Assembly (NCBI GenBank): GCA_902786595.1
Contig: CADADB010000007.1
Location: forward strand, 68,536 to 132,535
Length of the DNA stretch: 64,000 nt
Source: an uncultured Bacteroidota bacterium
GTDB lineage: Bacteria; Bacteroidota; Bacteroidia; Bacteroidales; WCHB1-69
Reading direction: 5' to 3'
Position 1 is the first letter of the stretch; every line of letters begins with the position of its first letter. Shown one piece after another: positions 9,534-18,673 of this stretch. The notes beneath the pieces are model-generated. The model had not been told where the DNA came from. It saw only the letters and a list, made by a program, of their open reading frames with translations, and made no database searches. The translations under genes and the position numbers were made by a program.

Positions 9534-10133
9534 ATGAACAAAAAGCACTGGATAATTTTGGCTGCAAGCGTAGTTTTGCTGGCAATTGTACTGCTCTGGC
9601 CAGCGAAAAAACAGGAGAGAGCGCTGCCGGAGAAAAGCGAGATATTAGGTGTGTTACAGGCCCAGTCGCAAATCGCCACCACGGAAGTCACCATCCGAAA
9701 AATGGGCATCTACGACTCCGAGACACAACTCACCTCGCTGAACCCCACCAAATGGAAACTCGGCAAGCGGCTTTGCGTGATTCCCGTGGATGTGACCATC
9801 CGCTACGGCATCGACCTCAACGAACTCAAAGAATCCGACTTGCAGTTTGTCGGGGACGACTCGCTGAAGATCCGACTGCCCAAGCCGAAGATCATTGACA
9901 AATCATACAACCCCGTCACCAACCAGAATGAAATCGTGACGCTCTCCACTGGATTGCGTGACAAGGTGGGTGAAACCACCATCCAGCAGATCAAAGCGAT
10001 GGCCTTCGAAGAGGTGGTGAACCAGGACAAGGAGCTCCAAGCGCAACTCGCCGACGAACTCACCCACAACACCGAAGCCGTCTTCACCTCCCTGCTCAAC
10101 GCTGTTGGTCTCCATCCTGTTTTCGTCCATTAG
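9534..10133 (+). CDS. DUF4230 membrane-anchored protein (first of pair)
   Basis: 199 residues: one N-terminal membrane helix (HWIILAASVVLLAIVLLW), then a soluble domain containing KLGKRLCVIPVDVTIRYGIDL and ENE-like IRLPKPKI, the pattern of DUF4230 proteins, which are predicted periplasmic and of unknown function. The ATG at 9534 is preferred to the GTG three codons earlier because MNKKHW gives a normal positively charged start before the helix. It is followed after 28 bases by a second DUF4230-type protein on the same strand, probably one operon. Confidence 0.8.
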   Translation: MNKKHWIILAASVVLLAIVLLWPAKKQERALPEKSEILGVLQAQSQIATTEVTIRKMGIYDSETQLTSLNPTKWKLGKRLCVIPVDVTIRYGIDLNELKESDLQFVGDDSLKIRLPKPKIIDKSYNPVTNQNEIVTLSTGLRDKVGETTIQQIKAMAFEEVVNQDKELQAQLADELTHNTEAVFTSLLNAVGLHPVFVH

Positions 10134-10141
10134 AGCATCTA

Positions 10142-10162
10142 TTCACTATTCACCATTCACTA
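10142..10162 (+). repeat. Heptanucleotide array TTCACTA, 3 units
   Basis: TTCACTA, TTCACCA, TTCACTA fill most of the 28-base gap between the DUF4230 genes. The last A is the A of the next start codon. Confidence 0.6.
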
Positions 10163-10758
10163 TGAACACCAGATTCATCAAATACGCCATCATCATCATC
10201 CTGCTGACAGCAGGAGTGGTGCTGCTGAGCCGTCTCAGCCACCGTCAGGATTCAGACGAGCTCACCCTGAAAGACACACCAACGGTCATTGAAGCCACAC
10301 GGCCAATCGGGGTACTGTACCTCTACACCACCGTCACGGAAGACTATGCCAAGGACGCCTTCTACGGCAGCGGCATAGGCAGCTCCTTACTTGGGAAAGA
10401 CAACGGAATCCTCAAGAAAAAGCACGATTGCGTGCAGATTCTGCGGCAACAGGTGAGTCTGACCATGAACATGGACAAGGTTCAGTACCATATCGTGGAA
10501 AACTCCGACACCGTGCAAGTCACACTTCCCGATGTGGAATTCACGCAATCGACCCTGAAAGCTTGGTTCAAATCGGACAGCGAAAGCGAGGAAAACGCGG
10601 TGCAATACGAGGCAAAGCCCCTGATTCAGAAAGTGGAGCGCAAAATCAGAAACCGCTACAACACCCCCGAGAACCGTGCGAAAGCCGAGGAGAAAGCGAA
10701 AGAGACCATCTCCGACTTCCTTAAGCAATGCGGAAAAGTGGCGGTGTTTGGCTGTTAG
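10162..10758 (+). CDS. DUF4230 membrane-anchored protein (second of pair)
   Basis: 198 residues: an N-terminal membrane helix (YAIIIILLTAGVVLL) and a soluble domain with IGVLYLYTTVTEDYA, QILRQQVSLTMNMDKVQYHI and VQVTLPDVEF, resembling its neighbour in layout and assigned to the same DUF4230 group. The C-terminal third is charged and helical (ENRAKAEEKAKETI). Function unknown. The start at MNTRF is preferred over upstream in-frame codons that lie in the preceding gene and repeat. The last codons and stop (GGC TGT TAG) lie in a heptamer repeat shared with the end of the convergent TerC gene, overlapping by 4 bases. Confidence 0.75.
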   Translation: MNTRFIKYAIIIILLTAGVVLLSRLSHRQDSDELTLKDTPTVIEATRPIGVLYLYTTVTEDYAKDAFYGSGIGSSLLGKDNGILKKKHDCVQILRQQVSLTMNMDKVQYHIVENSDTVQVTLPDVEFTQSTLKAWFKSDSESEENAVQYEAKPLIQKVERKIRNRYNTPENRAKAEEKAKETISDFLKQCGKVAVFGC

Positions 10759-10770
10759 CTATTAGCCGTT
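10750..10770 (+). repeat. Heptanucleotide array carrying two convergent stop codons
   Basis: Units GGCTGTT, AGCTATT, AGCCGTT. The array encodes the last residues and TAG of the plus-strand DUF4230 gene, and on the other strand the last residues (A-N-S) and TAA of TerC. Confidence 0.65.
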
Positions 10771-11807
10771 TCCTTTTTCTTCGGAGGGAAGAGTACTGAC
10801 AACAAGATGCTGAGGGTCAGGATAGAAATAATGACCACCAGGGAGGCGACAATGCCGACTTCCACCCCAATGAGCGGCAGGAACATCTTCACACCGATGA
10901 AGGTAAGCAACACCGACAGACCGATGCGCAGATAGGCGAACTTGTCCATGATGCTCTCTAACATGAAGAACATGGAACGAAGGCCGAGAATCGCGAAAAT
11001 ATTGGAGAAGAACACGATATGCGGATCATGCGTGACGGAGAAAATGGCGGGAATGGAGTCGAAGGCGAAGATGATGTCCGAAAATTCGATAATCATCAGC
11101 ACGACAAACAACGGTGTGCAAAGCCAACGACCATCCACCTTCGTGAAGAAATTGTGCCCATCGAAAGATGAAGTACTTAACTTTCTCTTTGTCAAGAATT
11201 TTACCACCGGATGATGTTCCACATCAATGGACTCGTCCTTGTTCCGGTCAAGAAACATCTTGACACCCGAATAAATCAGGAACGCACCGAATATAAGGAG
11301 CAACCAGTGGAACCGCTGAATGAGGGCGCCCGCCGCGAAAATGAAAATAAATCGCAACACTATCGCCCCGAGAATGCCATAAAACAACACCCGATGGTAA
11401 TACTGTTTCGCCACTCCGAACGACAGGAAAATCATGATCATCACAAAGACATTGTCGATGGATAAGGACAATTCAATCAGATAACCGGTGATATACTCCA
11501 ACGAAAGCTGCTTCTTGTAGTGCTTGATGTTTTCATCCCACGAAAGGGCATCATCATACGTCACTTGATGGTCGTACAACTGATTCTGTGCCACAAACTG
11601 CTCTTTGTCATGCACATCCACCACCATGTCGCCTTGCAAACGCAAGAACACGAAAAACAACAGCGACAACGTCACCCAAATGGCAGTCCAAGTGGCAGAC
11701 TCTTTGAACGTCACCACATGGTCTTTCTTGTGCAGGATTCCCAAATCCAGAAACAGGAGTAAAGCGATTACTACGATAAAAATCAGGAGGAATAGATTTT
11801 CTGTCAT
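10755..11807 (-). CDS. TerC-family integral membrane protein
   Basis: 350 residues with about nine membrane helices. The conserved acidic membrane motifs of TerC are present: ELSLSIDNVFVM (about residue 113) and MIIEFSDIIFAFDSIPAIF (about residue 237). Related Alx/TerC proteins handle Mn2+ export or metal loading at the membrane, and the Asp/Glu residues in these motifs would bind the cation. A hydrophilic stretch of about 40 residues between helices 2 and 3 (DMVVDVHDKEQFV onwards) is longer than in the shortest members. Single gene. Start MTENLF precedes the first helix. The ion is inferred from the family, not the sequence. Confidence 0.88.
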   Translation of the reverse strand: MTENLFLLIFIVVIALLLFLDLGILHKKDHVVTFKESATWTAIWVTLSLLFFVFLRLQGDMVVDVHDKEQFVAQNQLYDHQVTYDDALSWDENIKHYKKQLSLEYITGYLIELSLSIDNVFVMIMIFLSFGVAKQYYHRVLFYGILGAIVLRFIFIFAAGALIQRFHWLLLIFGAFLIYSGVKMFLDRNKDESIDVEHHPVVKFLTKRKLSTSSFDGHNFFTKVDGRWLCTPLFVVLMIIEFSDIIFAFDSIPAIFSVTHDPHIVFFSNIFAILGLRSMFFMLESIMDKFAYLRIGLSVLLTFIGVKMFLPLIGVEVGIVASLVVIISILTLSILLSVLFPPKKKETANS

Positions 11808-11816
11808 TTCTTTAAT

Positions 11817-11956
11817 GGTTATGGGTTATGGGTTATGGGTTATTGAAGCATTAAAAATGGTTATTGGTTATAGGTTATGGGTTATTGAAGTTTATTGTTT
11901 GTTGGTTATTGGGTTATGGGGTTATAGGCTAATAGCTAATAGCCAAAAGCTAATAG
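11817..11956 (+). repeat. Heptanucleotide arrays GGTTATG and CTAATAG
   Basis: Three blocks: GGTTATG x3 plus GGTTATT (11817-11844), GGTTATT, GGTTATA, GGTTATG, GGTTATT (11859-11886), and CTAATAG, CTAATAG, CCAAAAG, CTAATAG (11929-11956), with an 8-base-period stretch between. The last block supplies the final two codons and the TAG of the minus-strand thioredoxin-like gene. Confidence 0.8.
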
Positions 11957-13350
11957 CCGATTTTCAAGTATTCAATATACGGTTCGATTTCATTCACTAA
12001 CAGGTCTTTCTTGATGACCACTTTGTCTTTGTCGAGGAGGAACATGTAGGGGATGGTGCGGGTGTCGAAGAGATTATTGTCATCGATGGATTGATCGTAA
12101 TTCCAGCCCTGCAGGTAATTCGGGTTGGCTTCTTTGGATTTGATATAGTTGCTCCAAACCTTCGGGTCGTCTTCAAAATAAACCATCACGACTTTCAGTT
12201 TCCCTGAGGCGATGGCCTTGTTAAGTTTATCGAAATCTTTCATCCGATTGCGCACCTGATGGCAGGTGGGACAGGTGGGATGCTGAAGATAGAGCAGCGT
12301 GTATTCGCTCTGGATATCGTACATGGACGTGGTGTCGCCGTTTGCCAGCACCATGTTGAAGTTCGGGATGGTGTCGCCGGCATGGTTTTTGTCGATGAAT
12401 CCCATCTCCCTTTTGTATCGACGTTCACGATTCTCATCCAACTTCGGATACTGAAGCGCGTCCTTGAGCATGGCAATGTACGTGTGTTCCACTTTGTAAG
12501 GGGAAATATTGCTACCGAGAACATGCTCCAGTTCGTCAAACAGATATTCGTATGAGGTTTGATTGACCTTGGCGCGATTCAGCGCATCCACCACTAAGCT
12601 GTCATATTCGGGATTGTCAATCTGGTAAATCATGTTACAATACTCCTTGAGCTTATGAACAACAATCGGAGTGTTGAAAATGCGTGGATCATTCCATGCG
12701 AAATTGTCGAAAAAATGCTCCAGATAGTATTTTTGGAACAGACGCCGGTTGGTGACAACCTCTTGCGGCGGATCCTCGATATAGGTGGAAGTCGCGATGA
12801 CGGAACCAAGCAGCGTGCCCGCATTCTTAGCAGCCGTCTGTTTCTGATACTCCCGCATCTCCTGGTTAATGCGCCGCGCGGAAGCCGAAAGGGAATCGAC
12901 AAACACCTTCAACATGTACTGCGGCATGTTTTTCTGAGCATCCTGAAACAAACCGTTCAGCGAATCCAACCGTTTGTTGAACTCCGCCATATCACTGACA
13001 TAGTTGATATAACCCGTATTCTCTTTGGAATTTGAAAACACAACATCCTTATCGTCAATCTTCAATGAGAATTTTTGATTTTTTTCCGATGGAATTAAAA
13101 TCACACATAGCATCGTGCTGTCGCCGAAAATCTCATACATGCCGGGTTTCAAGGACTCTTGATCCTGAAGGGTCACCGAGGGCGCGAAAACTGCCTTCAG
13201 CACCTGCTTGGTCTGCAACTTGGCCGGACTCTTCACAAAGATAGAGTCGTATGACTTGTCACCTTTGACATCGATGTGAATGCTCACCTGGGCCATCATG
13301 GCCGTTGCAAGCATCAGCATCAACACTGTGGTTATGGTTTGTTTTATCAT
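11950..13350 (-). CDS. Secreted thioredoxin-fold protein (TlpA-like, DUF5106 type)
   Basis: 466 residues with a signal peptide (IKQTITTVLMLMLATAMMA). The N-terminal 100 residues look like the DUF4369-type beta domain often fused to Bacteroidota thioredoxins. A helical middle (100-330) resembles DUF5106. A thioredoxin-like domain follows from about residue 335 (DTIPNFNMVLANGDTTSMYD) with the redox motif CPTC (HPTCPTCHQ, near residue 370) and a cis-Pro-like TIPYMFLLD. Probable role: periplasmic disulfide reduction or oxidation, partner unknown. The CPTC motif differs from the commoner CPPC. The C terminus (G-Y-stop) is written by a heptamer repeat. Confidence 0.82.
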   Translation of the reverse strand: MIKQTITTVLMLMLATAMMAQVSIHIDVKGDKSYDSIFVKSPAKLQTKQVLKAVFAPSVTLQDQESLKPGMYEIFGDSTMLCVILIPSEKNQKFSLKIDDKDVVFSNSKENTGYINYVSDMAEFNKRLDSLNGLFQDAQKNMPQYMLKVFVDSLSASARRINQEMREYQKQTAAKNAGTLLGSVIATSTYIEDPPQEVVTNRRLFQKYYLEHFFDNFAWNDPRIFNTPIVVHKLKEYCNMIYQIDNPEYDSLVVDALNRAKVNQTSYEYLFDELEHVLGSNISPYKVEHTYIAMLKDALQYPKLDENRERRYKREMGFIDKNHAGDTIPNFNMVLANGDTTSMYDIQSEYTLLYLQHPTCPTCHQVRNRMKDFDKLNKAIASGKLKVVMVYFEDDPKVWSNYIKSKEANPNYLQGWNYDQSIDDNNLFDTRTIPYMFLLDKDKVVIKKDLLVNEIEPYIEYLKIGY

Positions 13351-13381
13351 ATTGTTCTTCGTTTGTTCTTTGTTTGTTTAT

Positions 13382-13484
13382 CCCTAGGGCTCACTGCGTT
13401 CACTCTTAGGGCTCACTGCGTTCACTCCTATGGCTCACTGCGTTCACCATAGGTTAACATGGGGAGGGCTTTCAGCCCTTTTTG
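13382..13484 (-). repeat. Two-hairpin interspersed element, copy 1, with a 22-bp triplicated arm
   Basis: On the minus strand: hairpin AGGGCT-GAA-AGCCCT (13479-13465), linker containing ATGTTAACC, then hairpin CCTATGG/CCATAGG (13453-13427) around a 13-base loop. The outer arm continues as tandem 22-bp units starting at 13385, 13407 and 13429, each containing CTCACTGCGTTCA. On the plus strand the AGGGCT hairpin is followed by TTTTT and could act as a weak terminator, although no plus-strand gene precedes it. Nothing else was recognised in the gap 13351-13588. Confidence 0.7.
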
Positions 13485-13573
13485 GACTTGGGCTTTTTCG
13501 ATTTGAGAGTCAATAGTAGTCACATCGTTCTTTGTTAGTTTCATGCCGGTTTTATATATGGTTCTTCGTATGA

Positions 13574-13608
13574 CTCATCGTTCATTCATCATTCTTCATT
13601 CATCATTC
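13574..13608 (-). repeat. Heptanucleotide array GAATGAT/GAATGAA at the nnr 3' end
   Basis: On the minus strand the units alternate GAATGAT and GAATGAA. They encode the C-terminal M-M-N-E-E of Nnr and its TGA. Confidence 0.7.
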
Positions 13609-15142
13609 GTGATATGGCATCAGAGAAATACCGTGGCAAATCGGAAGCGATGAGGGTGCTGGCGGAATGGTCTTCCACGTATGCATCGCCAGCGGCACCG
13701 TGGAGATAGACACCCAACACGGCTGCATGTTTAGGGTCATAACCTTGCGCGAGCAGGGCAAGCAGAAGTCCGGTAAGCACGTCGCCGCTGCCAGCCGTGG
13801 CCATTCCCGAATTGCCCGTGGTGTTGAAAAACTGCCGGCCGTCGGGGAATGTCACCACCGTGTGATGCCCTTTGAGGACAAGGATCACCGAGTAACGCTG
13901 CGCAAACTGCCTGGCCCGTTCCAGCCGGTCGAAGTCGTCGGAAGGTTTTCCTGCAAGACGTTCAAATTCAGCAAAATGCGGGGTCAAGATGCTATACGGC
14001 GGAAGGAAGGCCAGCCATGTCTTGTTCTCGGCCAGCATGTTCAGCCCGTCGGCATCGATAACGAGCGGCAGCTTCACCGTGTCGAGGATGTCCTTCATGA
14101 CCGACACCGTCTGCTTTGCCGTCCCTAATCCCGGACCAAAGGCCACCGCCGTGATATTCTCTGGTAGCTTATTCCAATCAATATGGCTGACATACTGTTC
14201 GTTTTCGTCAATGTCATGAATCGCCTCCGGCAGGGTGACAGCGAGGATGTCGCGGACTGACCTCACCGTGTGGACGGTGAGTTTCCCGATGCCGCCACGC
14301 ATAGCCGCCGTGGCCGCCAACACTGCCGCGCCGGGCATCCGGTCGCAACCTGCCACCAAGAGTCCGTGTCCAAATGTACCCTTGTGGGCGAATCTCGGTC
14401 GGGGACGCAGCACTGTACGCACATCCGATGAGGTAAGCAACCACTTTTCAGGCAATAGTTCCGCTGGGGCTTCCATTCCGATATCCACCACCTCGACATC
14501 CCCGACGAAAGGGGAATTCTCGGGCAGGAGGAAAGCGGTTTTCATGAATTGGATGCTGAGGGTTCTGTCGGCCACCACCACCGGACAATTGTCGGGCGTA
14601 TGGCGGTCGGCGAAAAGGCCCGACGGGGTATCAATTGAAATGGTGTAGGCATCGGAGGAGTTTATGTGGTGTATCACATCGGCGTAAAATCCAGTCACGG
14701 GTTTGTTGAGCCCGATGCCGAACAGAGCATCCACAATCAAATCGTTTTTAGTCGGTCTTGGCTGATTCTCAACAGAATAGTATATTAATTCAGCATTATC
14801 ATGATGTTTTACAATATTCTTCCATCTTTTCAGCTGGTGTTGCATCTCATCGCTGTATCGGGACTTCTCCGATGCACACACCACCACACACACATGATAG
14901 TGCGTAAACGAATCTTCGACAAGATGCGCAGCTACGACCACGCCATCTCCGCCATTGTTGCCGGTTCCCACATAGACATATACATTCTCGTACCCACCAA
15001 GCCATACGTTGGAAAGGATAGCATCTGCACACGCCTCCCCGGCACGATCCATCAGTCCAATGGACGAGATCGGTTCTTTCTCCATCGTAAAACGCTCACA
15101 ATCACGTATTTCCGAGACACCATACAGTCTATTGTCGTACAT
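13589..15142 (-). CDS. nnr: Bifunctional NAD(P)H-hydrate epimerase / ADP-dependent dehydratase
   Basis: 517 residues in two domains. The N-terminal YjeF epimerase domain (1-210) has the GTGNNGGDGVVVA nucleotide motif and DALFGIGL. The C-terminal ribokinase-like dehydratase (about 225-510) has HKGTFGHGLLVAGC, AVAFGPGLG, VIDADGLN, LTPHFAEFERL and the catalytic GSGDVLTG signature (TAGSGDVLTGLLLALL). The enzyme repairs hydrated NADH and NADPH. The last residues (MMNEE) come from a heptamer repeat. A TACCTTTG promoter box lies about 25 bases upstream. The length is normal for the fused form. Confidence 0.95.
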   Translation of the reverse strand: MYDNRLYGVSEIRDCERFTMEKEPISSIGLMDRAGEACADAILSNVWLGGYENVYVYVGTGNNGGDGVVVAAHLVEDSFTHYHVCVVVCASEKSRYSDEMQHQLKRWKNIVKHHDNAELIYYSVENQPRPTKNDLIVDALFGIGLNKPVTGFYADVIHHINSSDAYTISIDTPSGLFADRHTPDNCPVVVADRTLSIQFMKTAFLLPENSPFVGDVEVVDIGMEAPAELLPEKWLLTSSDVRTVLRPRPRFAHKGTFGHGLLVAGCDRMPGAAVLAATAAMRGGIGKLTVHTVRSVRDILAVTLPEAIHDIDENEQYVSHIDWNKLPENITAVAFGPGLGTAKQTVSVMKDILDTVKLPLVIDADGLNMLAENKTWLAFLPPYSILTPHFAEFERLAGKPSDDFDRLERARQFAQRYSVILVLKGHHTVVTFPDGRQFFNTTGNSGMATAGSGDVLTGLLLALLAQGYDPKHAAVLGVYLHGAAGDAYVEDHSASTLIASDLPRYFSDAISRMMNEE

Positions 15143-15167
15143 ATCGACTCCATCTGATTAAGGGGCG

Positions 15168-15175
15168 CAAAGGTA
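15168..15175 (-). promoter_or_regulatory. TACCTTTG -7 box for nnr
   Basis: Perfect TAnnTTTG on the minus strand, 25 bases upstream of the nnr ATG. Confidence 0.55.
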
Positions 15176-15270
15176 TAAAAAATATCGAATTTATGATTCT
15201 CCCACTTTCATTTGAAAAAAGGATCAAGTTTGTTTACATTTTTTTTGAATCACACATCAAAAAAAAATTG

Positions 15271-15278
15271 TATTTTTG
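15271..15278 (+). promoter_or_regulatory. TATTTTTG -7 box for the T9SS cargo gene
   Basis: Perfect -7 element in an A/T-rich stretch, with a TTTG about 23 bases upstream. It predicts an A-rich leader of roughly 85 bases before the ATG at 15366. Confidence 0.6.
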
Positions 15279-15365
15279 CAAGTTTTTATAAAACACTATT
15301 TGTGTAATGAAAATTACAAGAACAAACTAACAATAAACCTTATTATTCATCAAAACCAAAAAAAA

Positions 15366-18300
15366 ATGAAAAAAATTTTTACGCTTATGCTGGCCTTGTT
15401 TGCCATGGTGGCAGTACAGGCACAGAGTCTTCTGAGTGAAGATTTTGAAAACGGCATCCCGACCACGTGGCTGAACGTTGATGCCGACAACGATGGCAAC
15501 TCTTGGCTCTCTTCTGCGGGCGTGTCGGGTGTTTCCGGACACAACGGCACCGACGGTTGTGCCTACTCATGTTCCTATTATAACAGCACCGTCCTGACCC
15601 CCGACAACTGGCTGATCACTCCTGCCGTGACGCTGACTGGCAATTCAGATCTCACCTTCTGGGTTGCTGCACAGGACGCCAGCTATGCGGCTGAGCACTA
15701 TGGTGTGTACATTTCCACCACGGGCACAGCCACCAGCAACTTTACGTTGCTTTTCGAAGAGACCCTCGATGCCAATGGTGGTGCGAAAACGCAAGGCACC
15801 TGGAAACAGAAGACCATCAGTCTGGCCAGCTACACCGGACAAACGGTTTACATCGCATTCCGTCACTTCAACTGCACGGACATGTTCTACCTCAACATCG
15901 ACGAGGTGGAGATTTCCGCTCAACCGACAGACCCGACTATCAGTGTTAACCCTACTTCCGCTGATTTAGGCGTTGTTATTCTTGGCAACTCCAGTGCGGC
16001 TCAAACCTTCACTTTGACAAACTACAACCTCACCGCTGATGTTACCGCCTCCACGACTGCTCCTTTCGAGGTTTCAGCCGACGGCAACAACTTCGCTTCC
16101 ACAGCTACGGTTCCCGCTGCTGGCGGCAATCTCTATGTGCGTTACACTCCGACCGCTGCCGGCACTGACAACGGCACCATCACCCTTTCCTCCACCGGCG
16201 CCCCCAGTGTGACGATTTCTTTGACTGGTACCGCACTCGATTGCGACAACATCACCATCCCCTATGCTCCTGTTTTCGGCAACACTCTCGGTTGCTGGAC
16301 CAACCTCTCCCTCTTGGAAGAAGGTCTTGGCTGGTTTACTGCACAAGAGATGGAACTCGAAGAGGGACAAATCCTCTCCTTGTCTGCGGAATTGGTACTC
16401 GGCTTATTCCTCATGGATGTCGATGTGGACAACTGGGCTATCAGCCCGAGTATGACCTTGCCGACCACTGGCTCTTACGAGGTTTCTTGGGGTGTTAAAC
16501 CTTTCGCAACTGCGTATTCTGGCGACCACTACGGTGTGTATGTGATTTCCGGAACTGACACCACGCTGCTTTTCGAAGAGACCCTTTCTGAGGACATGGT
16601 TGACTTCGTACCACGTGCCGCCATTATCCCGAGCACCATCACCGGCGACTTCCAAATTGCATTCCGCCACTTCAACAGCGCCGGCGGTTATGTGATTTTA
16701 CTTGACAACATTCAAGTCAAAGGCCTTACCGCACCTGAAGTCTCTCTCGCAGGTCCTGCTCAAGCAGAAAACGGTCAACCTGTCGTTTTCACCGCTTCTT
16801 GTGGTAACGCTCAATCCTTCGCATGGACGGTTGACGGCAACGCTGTGACGGAAACCAGCAATGTTCTTACCCATACTTTCACCACAGACGGCAACCATAC
16901 GGTCGCTGTTACGGCCACAAACTCCGAAGGTTCCAGCACTGCCAGCATCACTTTAGAAGTTTACACTTGCGAAGCTATTACTCAATTCCCGTATTCATAC
17001 GGTTTTGAAAATGGTTCCCGTTGCTGGACGGTGGTCAGCATGGATGCTGCCAATGATGACAGACTTGGTGTTTTTGAAGATCCTACTGCATACGAAGGCA
17101 GCTATCTTTTCCAATTCAGCAGCTTTTCCAGCGCAGAAGATTACAACCAATACCTGATTTCTCCCGAGCTGCAATTGCCTGCTACCGGCAACTATATGGT
17201 CAGCTTCTTCTACCAAGGAGATAACTCAAACGAAAACTTCAAGGTGATGTATTCCACCACCAACACAGACCTCTCAAGCTTCACAGAGCTGGCTGACTAT
17301 CAAAATGTTGCCACGGAGTGGACTGAGGCCTCCATTTTATTGCCTGCCGGCACTAAATATGTGGCCATCAACTACTACGCCAATTATCAATATTATCTGT
17401 ATATTGACCAAATCAGCATCGCACCCCTTACTGCTCCCAATGTGACCCTCAATGGTCCCACTTCAGTTCAAACTGGCGAATCCGCCACATACACCGCCAA
17501 TTCTCCTCTTGCCACCTCTTTTGCTTGGACAGTTGATGGCAGCGCAGTTTCCAGCACCACAAACACTATGACGACCACTTTCACCACCTCCGGAAACCAT
17601 ACGGTTGCCGTTACGGTCAGCAACAGCGTAGGAAGCAGCACTGCTTCATTGACAGTGAATGCCAAGTCCTGTAATGACGCTCAAGCCCTCCCGTTCACCG
17701 AAAACTTCGACAGTGGAATGCCCGCTTGCTGGACTATCCTTGATGAAGATGGCGACGGCTATTCTTGGGAACCGAGCACTGCTCCTGTTTCCTACTACAG
17801 CGGTGTTGACCTCTCCGGCACCGGCTACAACGATTCCTATGGCTTTATCCTCTCTGGTTCTTTCAGCAACGCCCTCAGTTCAGCTCTTTCTCCTGACAAC
17901 TGGCTGATTACTCCCGCTTTGTCTATCCCGAGCGAAGGTGCTAAACTGTCATTCTACGTGGCTGCCCAAGATGCAGACTACGCCAATGAGCATTATGGTG
18001 TGTATGTTTCCACCACCAACACCAACGCAAGCAGCTTCACTCTCCTCTATGAAGAAGATCTTGACGCTGAAGGCGGTCCTCGCGCTGGTGGCGCTTGGAA
18101 ACAGAAAAACGTCAACCTGCCTTACGGTGGTCAGACGATTTATCTCGCCATCCGTCACTTCAACTGCTACGACCAGTTCCTGATTGACATTGACGACTTC
18201 ACCGTCACAGCAGGTGTGGGTATCGAAAATCACGATGTTAATACAGTCGTATTCCCGAACCCCGCCAAGGACGTGCTCAACATCAATTCAACCGCCAACA

Positions 18301-18467
18301 TCAACCGTGTTGAGGTTTACAACATGATGGGCCAAATGGTCGGCATGTACAATGTCAACGACATGAACACCCAAATCAACACCACGAACTTCGCAAATGG
18401 TGTCTATACGGTGAAAATCGCTACCGAAAACGGCACAACCACGAAGAAATTCACGGTTGCTCGCTAA
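15366..18467 (+). CDS. T9SS-exported multidomain adhesin-like protein
   Basis: 1033 residues starting at MKKIFTLMLALFAMVAVQAQ, a clean signal peptide; upstream in-frame codons lie in the leader. Three related choice-of-anchor J (cleaved-adhesin) modules recur (DNWLITPAVTL, DNWAISPSMTL and DNWLITPALSI regions, each with a BFRHFN-like AFRHFNC/AIRHFNC strand), plus a fourth, more divergent one. Between them are an Ig-like domain (about 190-290) and two near-identical PKD-like domains (SFAWTVDG, GNHTVAVT). The last 75 residues are a type A sorting domain (VFPNPAKDVLNI, VEVYNMMGQMV, NGVYTVKI), predicting export through the type IX system and anchoring at the cell surface. Ligand unknown. Confidence 0.92.
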   Translation: MKKIFTLMLALFAMVAVQAQSLLSEDFENGIPTTWLNVDADNDGNSWLSSAGVSGVSGHNGTDGCAYSCSYYNSTVLTPDNWLITPAVTLTGNSDLTFWVAAQDASYAAEHYGVYISTTGTATSNFTLLFEETLDANGGAKTQGTWKQKTISLASYTGQTVYIAFRHFNCTDMFYLNIDEVEISAQPTDPTISVNPTSADLGVVILGNSSAAQTFTLTNYNLTADVTASTTAPFEVSADGNNFASTATVPAAGGNLYVRYTPTAAGTDNGTITLSSTGAPSVTISLTGTALDCDNITIPYAPVFGNTLGCWTNLSLLEEGLGWFTAQEMELEEGQILSLSAELVLGLFLMDVDVDNWAISPSMTLPTTGSYEVSWGVKPFATAYSGDHYGVYVISGTDTTLLFEETLSEDMVDFVPRAAIIPSTITGDFQIAFRHFNSAGGYVILLDNIQVKGLTAPEVSLAGPAQAENGQPVVFTASCGNAQSFAWTVDGNAVTETSNVLTHTFTTDGNHTVAVTATNSEGSSTASITLEVYTCEAITQFPYSYGFENGSRCWTVVSMDAANDDRLGVFEDPTAYEGSYLFQFSSFSSAEDYNQYLISPELQLPATGNYMVSFFYQGDNSNENFKVMYSTTNTDLSSFTELADYQNVATEWTEASILLPAGTKYVAINYYANYQYYLYIDQISIAPLTAPNVTLNGPTSVQTGESATYTANSPLATSFAWTVDGSAVSSTTNTMTTTFTTSGNHTVAVTVSNSVGSSTASLTVNAKSCNDAQALPFTENFDSGMPACWTILDEDGDGYSWEPSTAPVSYYSGVDLSGTGYNDSYGFILSGSFSNALSSALSPDNWLITPALSIPSEGAKLSFYVAAQDADYANEHYGVYVSTTNTNASSFTLLYEEDLDAEGGPRAGGAWKQKNVNLPYGGQTIYLAIRHFNCYDQFLIDIDDFTVTAGVGIENHDVNTVVFPNPAKDVLNINSTANINRVEVYNMMGQMVGMYNVNDMNTQINTTNFANGVYTVKIATENGTTTKKFTVAR

Positions 18468-18491
18468 TTACTCGGAGTAATACCATCCTAC

Positions 18492-18523
18492 AAAATCCCG
18501 GGCCATAGGTCCGGGATTTTTTT
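18492..18523 (+). terminator. Strong intrinsic terminator after the T9SS cargo gene
   Basis: An 11-base stem (AATCCCGGGCC / GGTCCGGGATT, one G-T pair) with an ATA loop is followed by seven T. It begins 25 bases after the stop codon. Confidence 0.9.
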
Positions 18524-18623
18524 ATTGCCCATTCCTCATCAACCAATCCAAGGAAAAGACCACCAAATCTAGCAGGTTAAAAAAAAATGAAAAAAATATA
18601 AGCATCGTATCATCAAAAAAATA

Positions 18624-18631
18624 TATCTTTG
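18624..18631 (+). promoter_or_regulatory. TATCTTTG -7 box for the glycogen operon
   Basis: Perfect TAnnTTTG, 42 bases before the ATG of the debranching enzyme; the only promoter-like element found ahead of the three glycogen genes. Confidence 0.6.
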
Positions 18632-18673
18632 CAAATTCATATAATATATCAACGAATATATAGATCTTATACG

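Noticed and set aside
13385..13450. Three 22-bp units with constant spacing, considered as a CRISPR remnant
   Set aside because: The units are directly abutting with no spacers and belong to the arm of a two-hairpin repeat; no cas genes are present.
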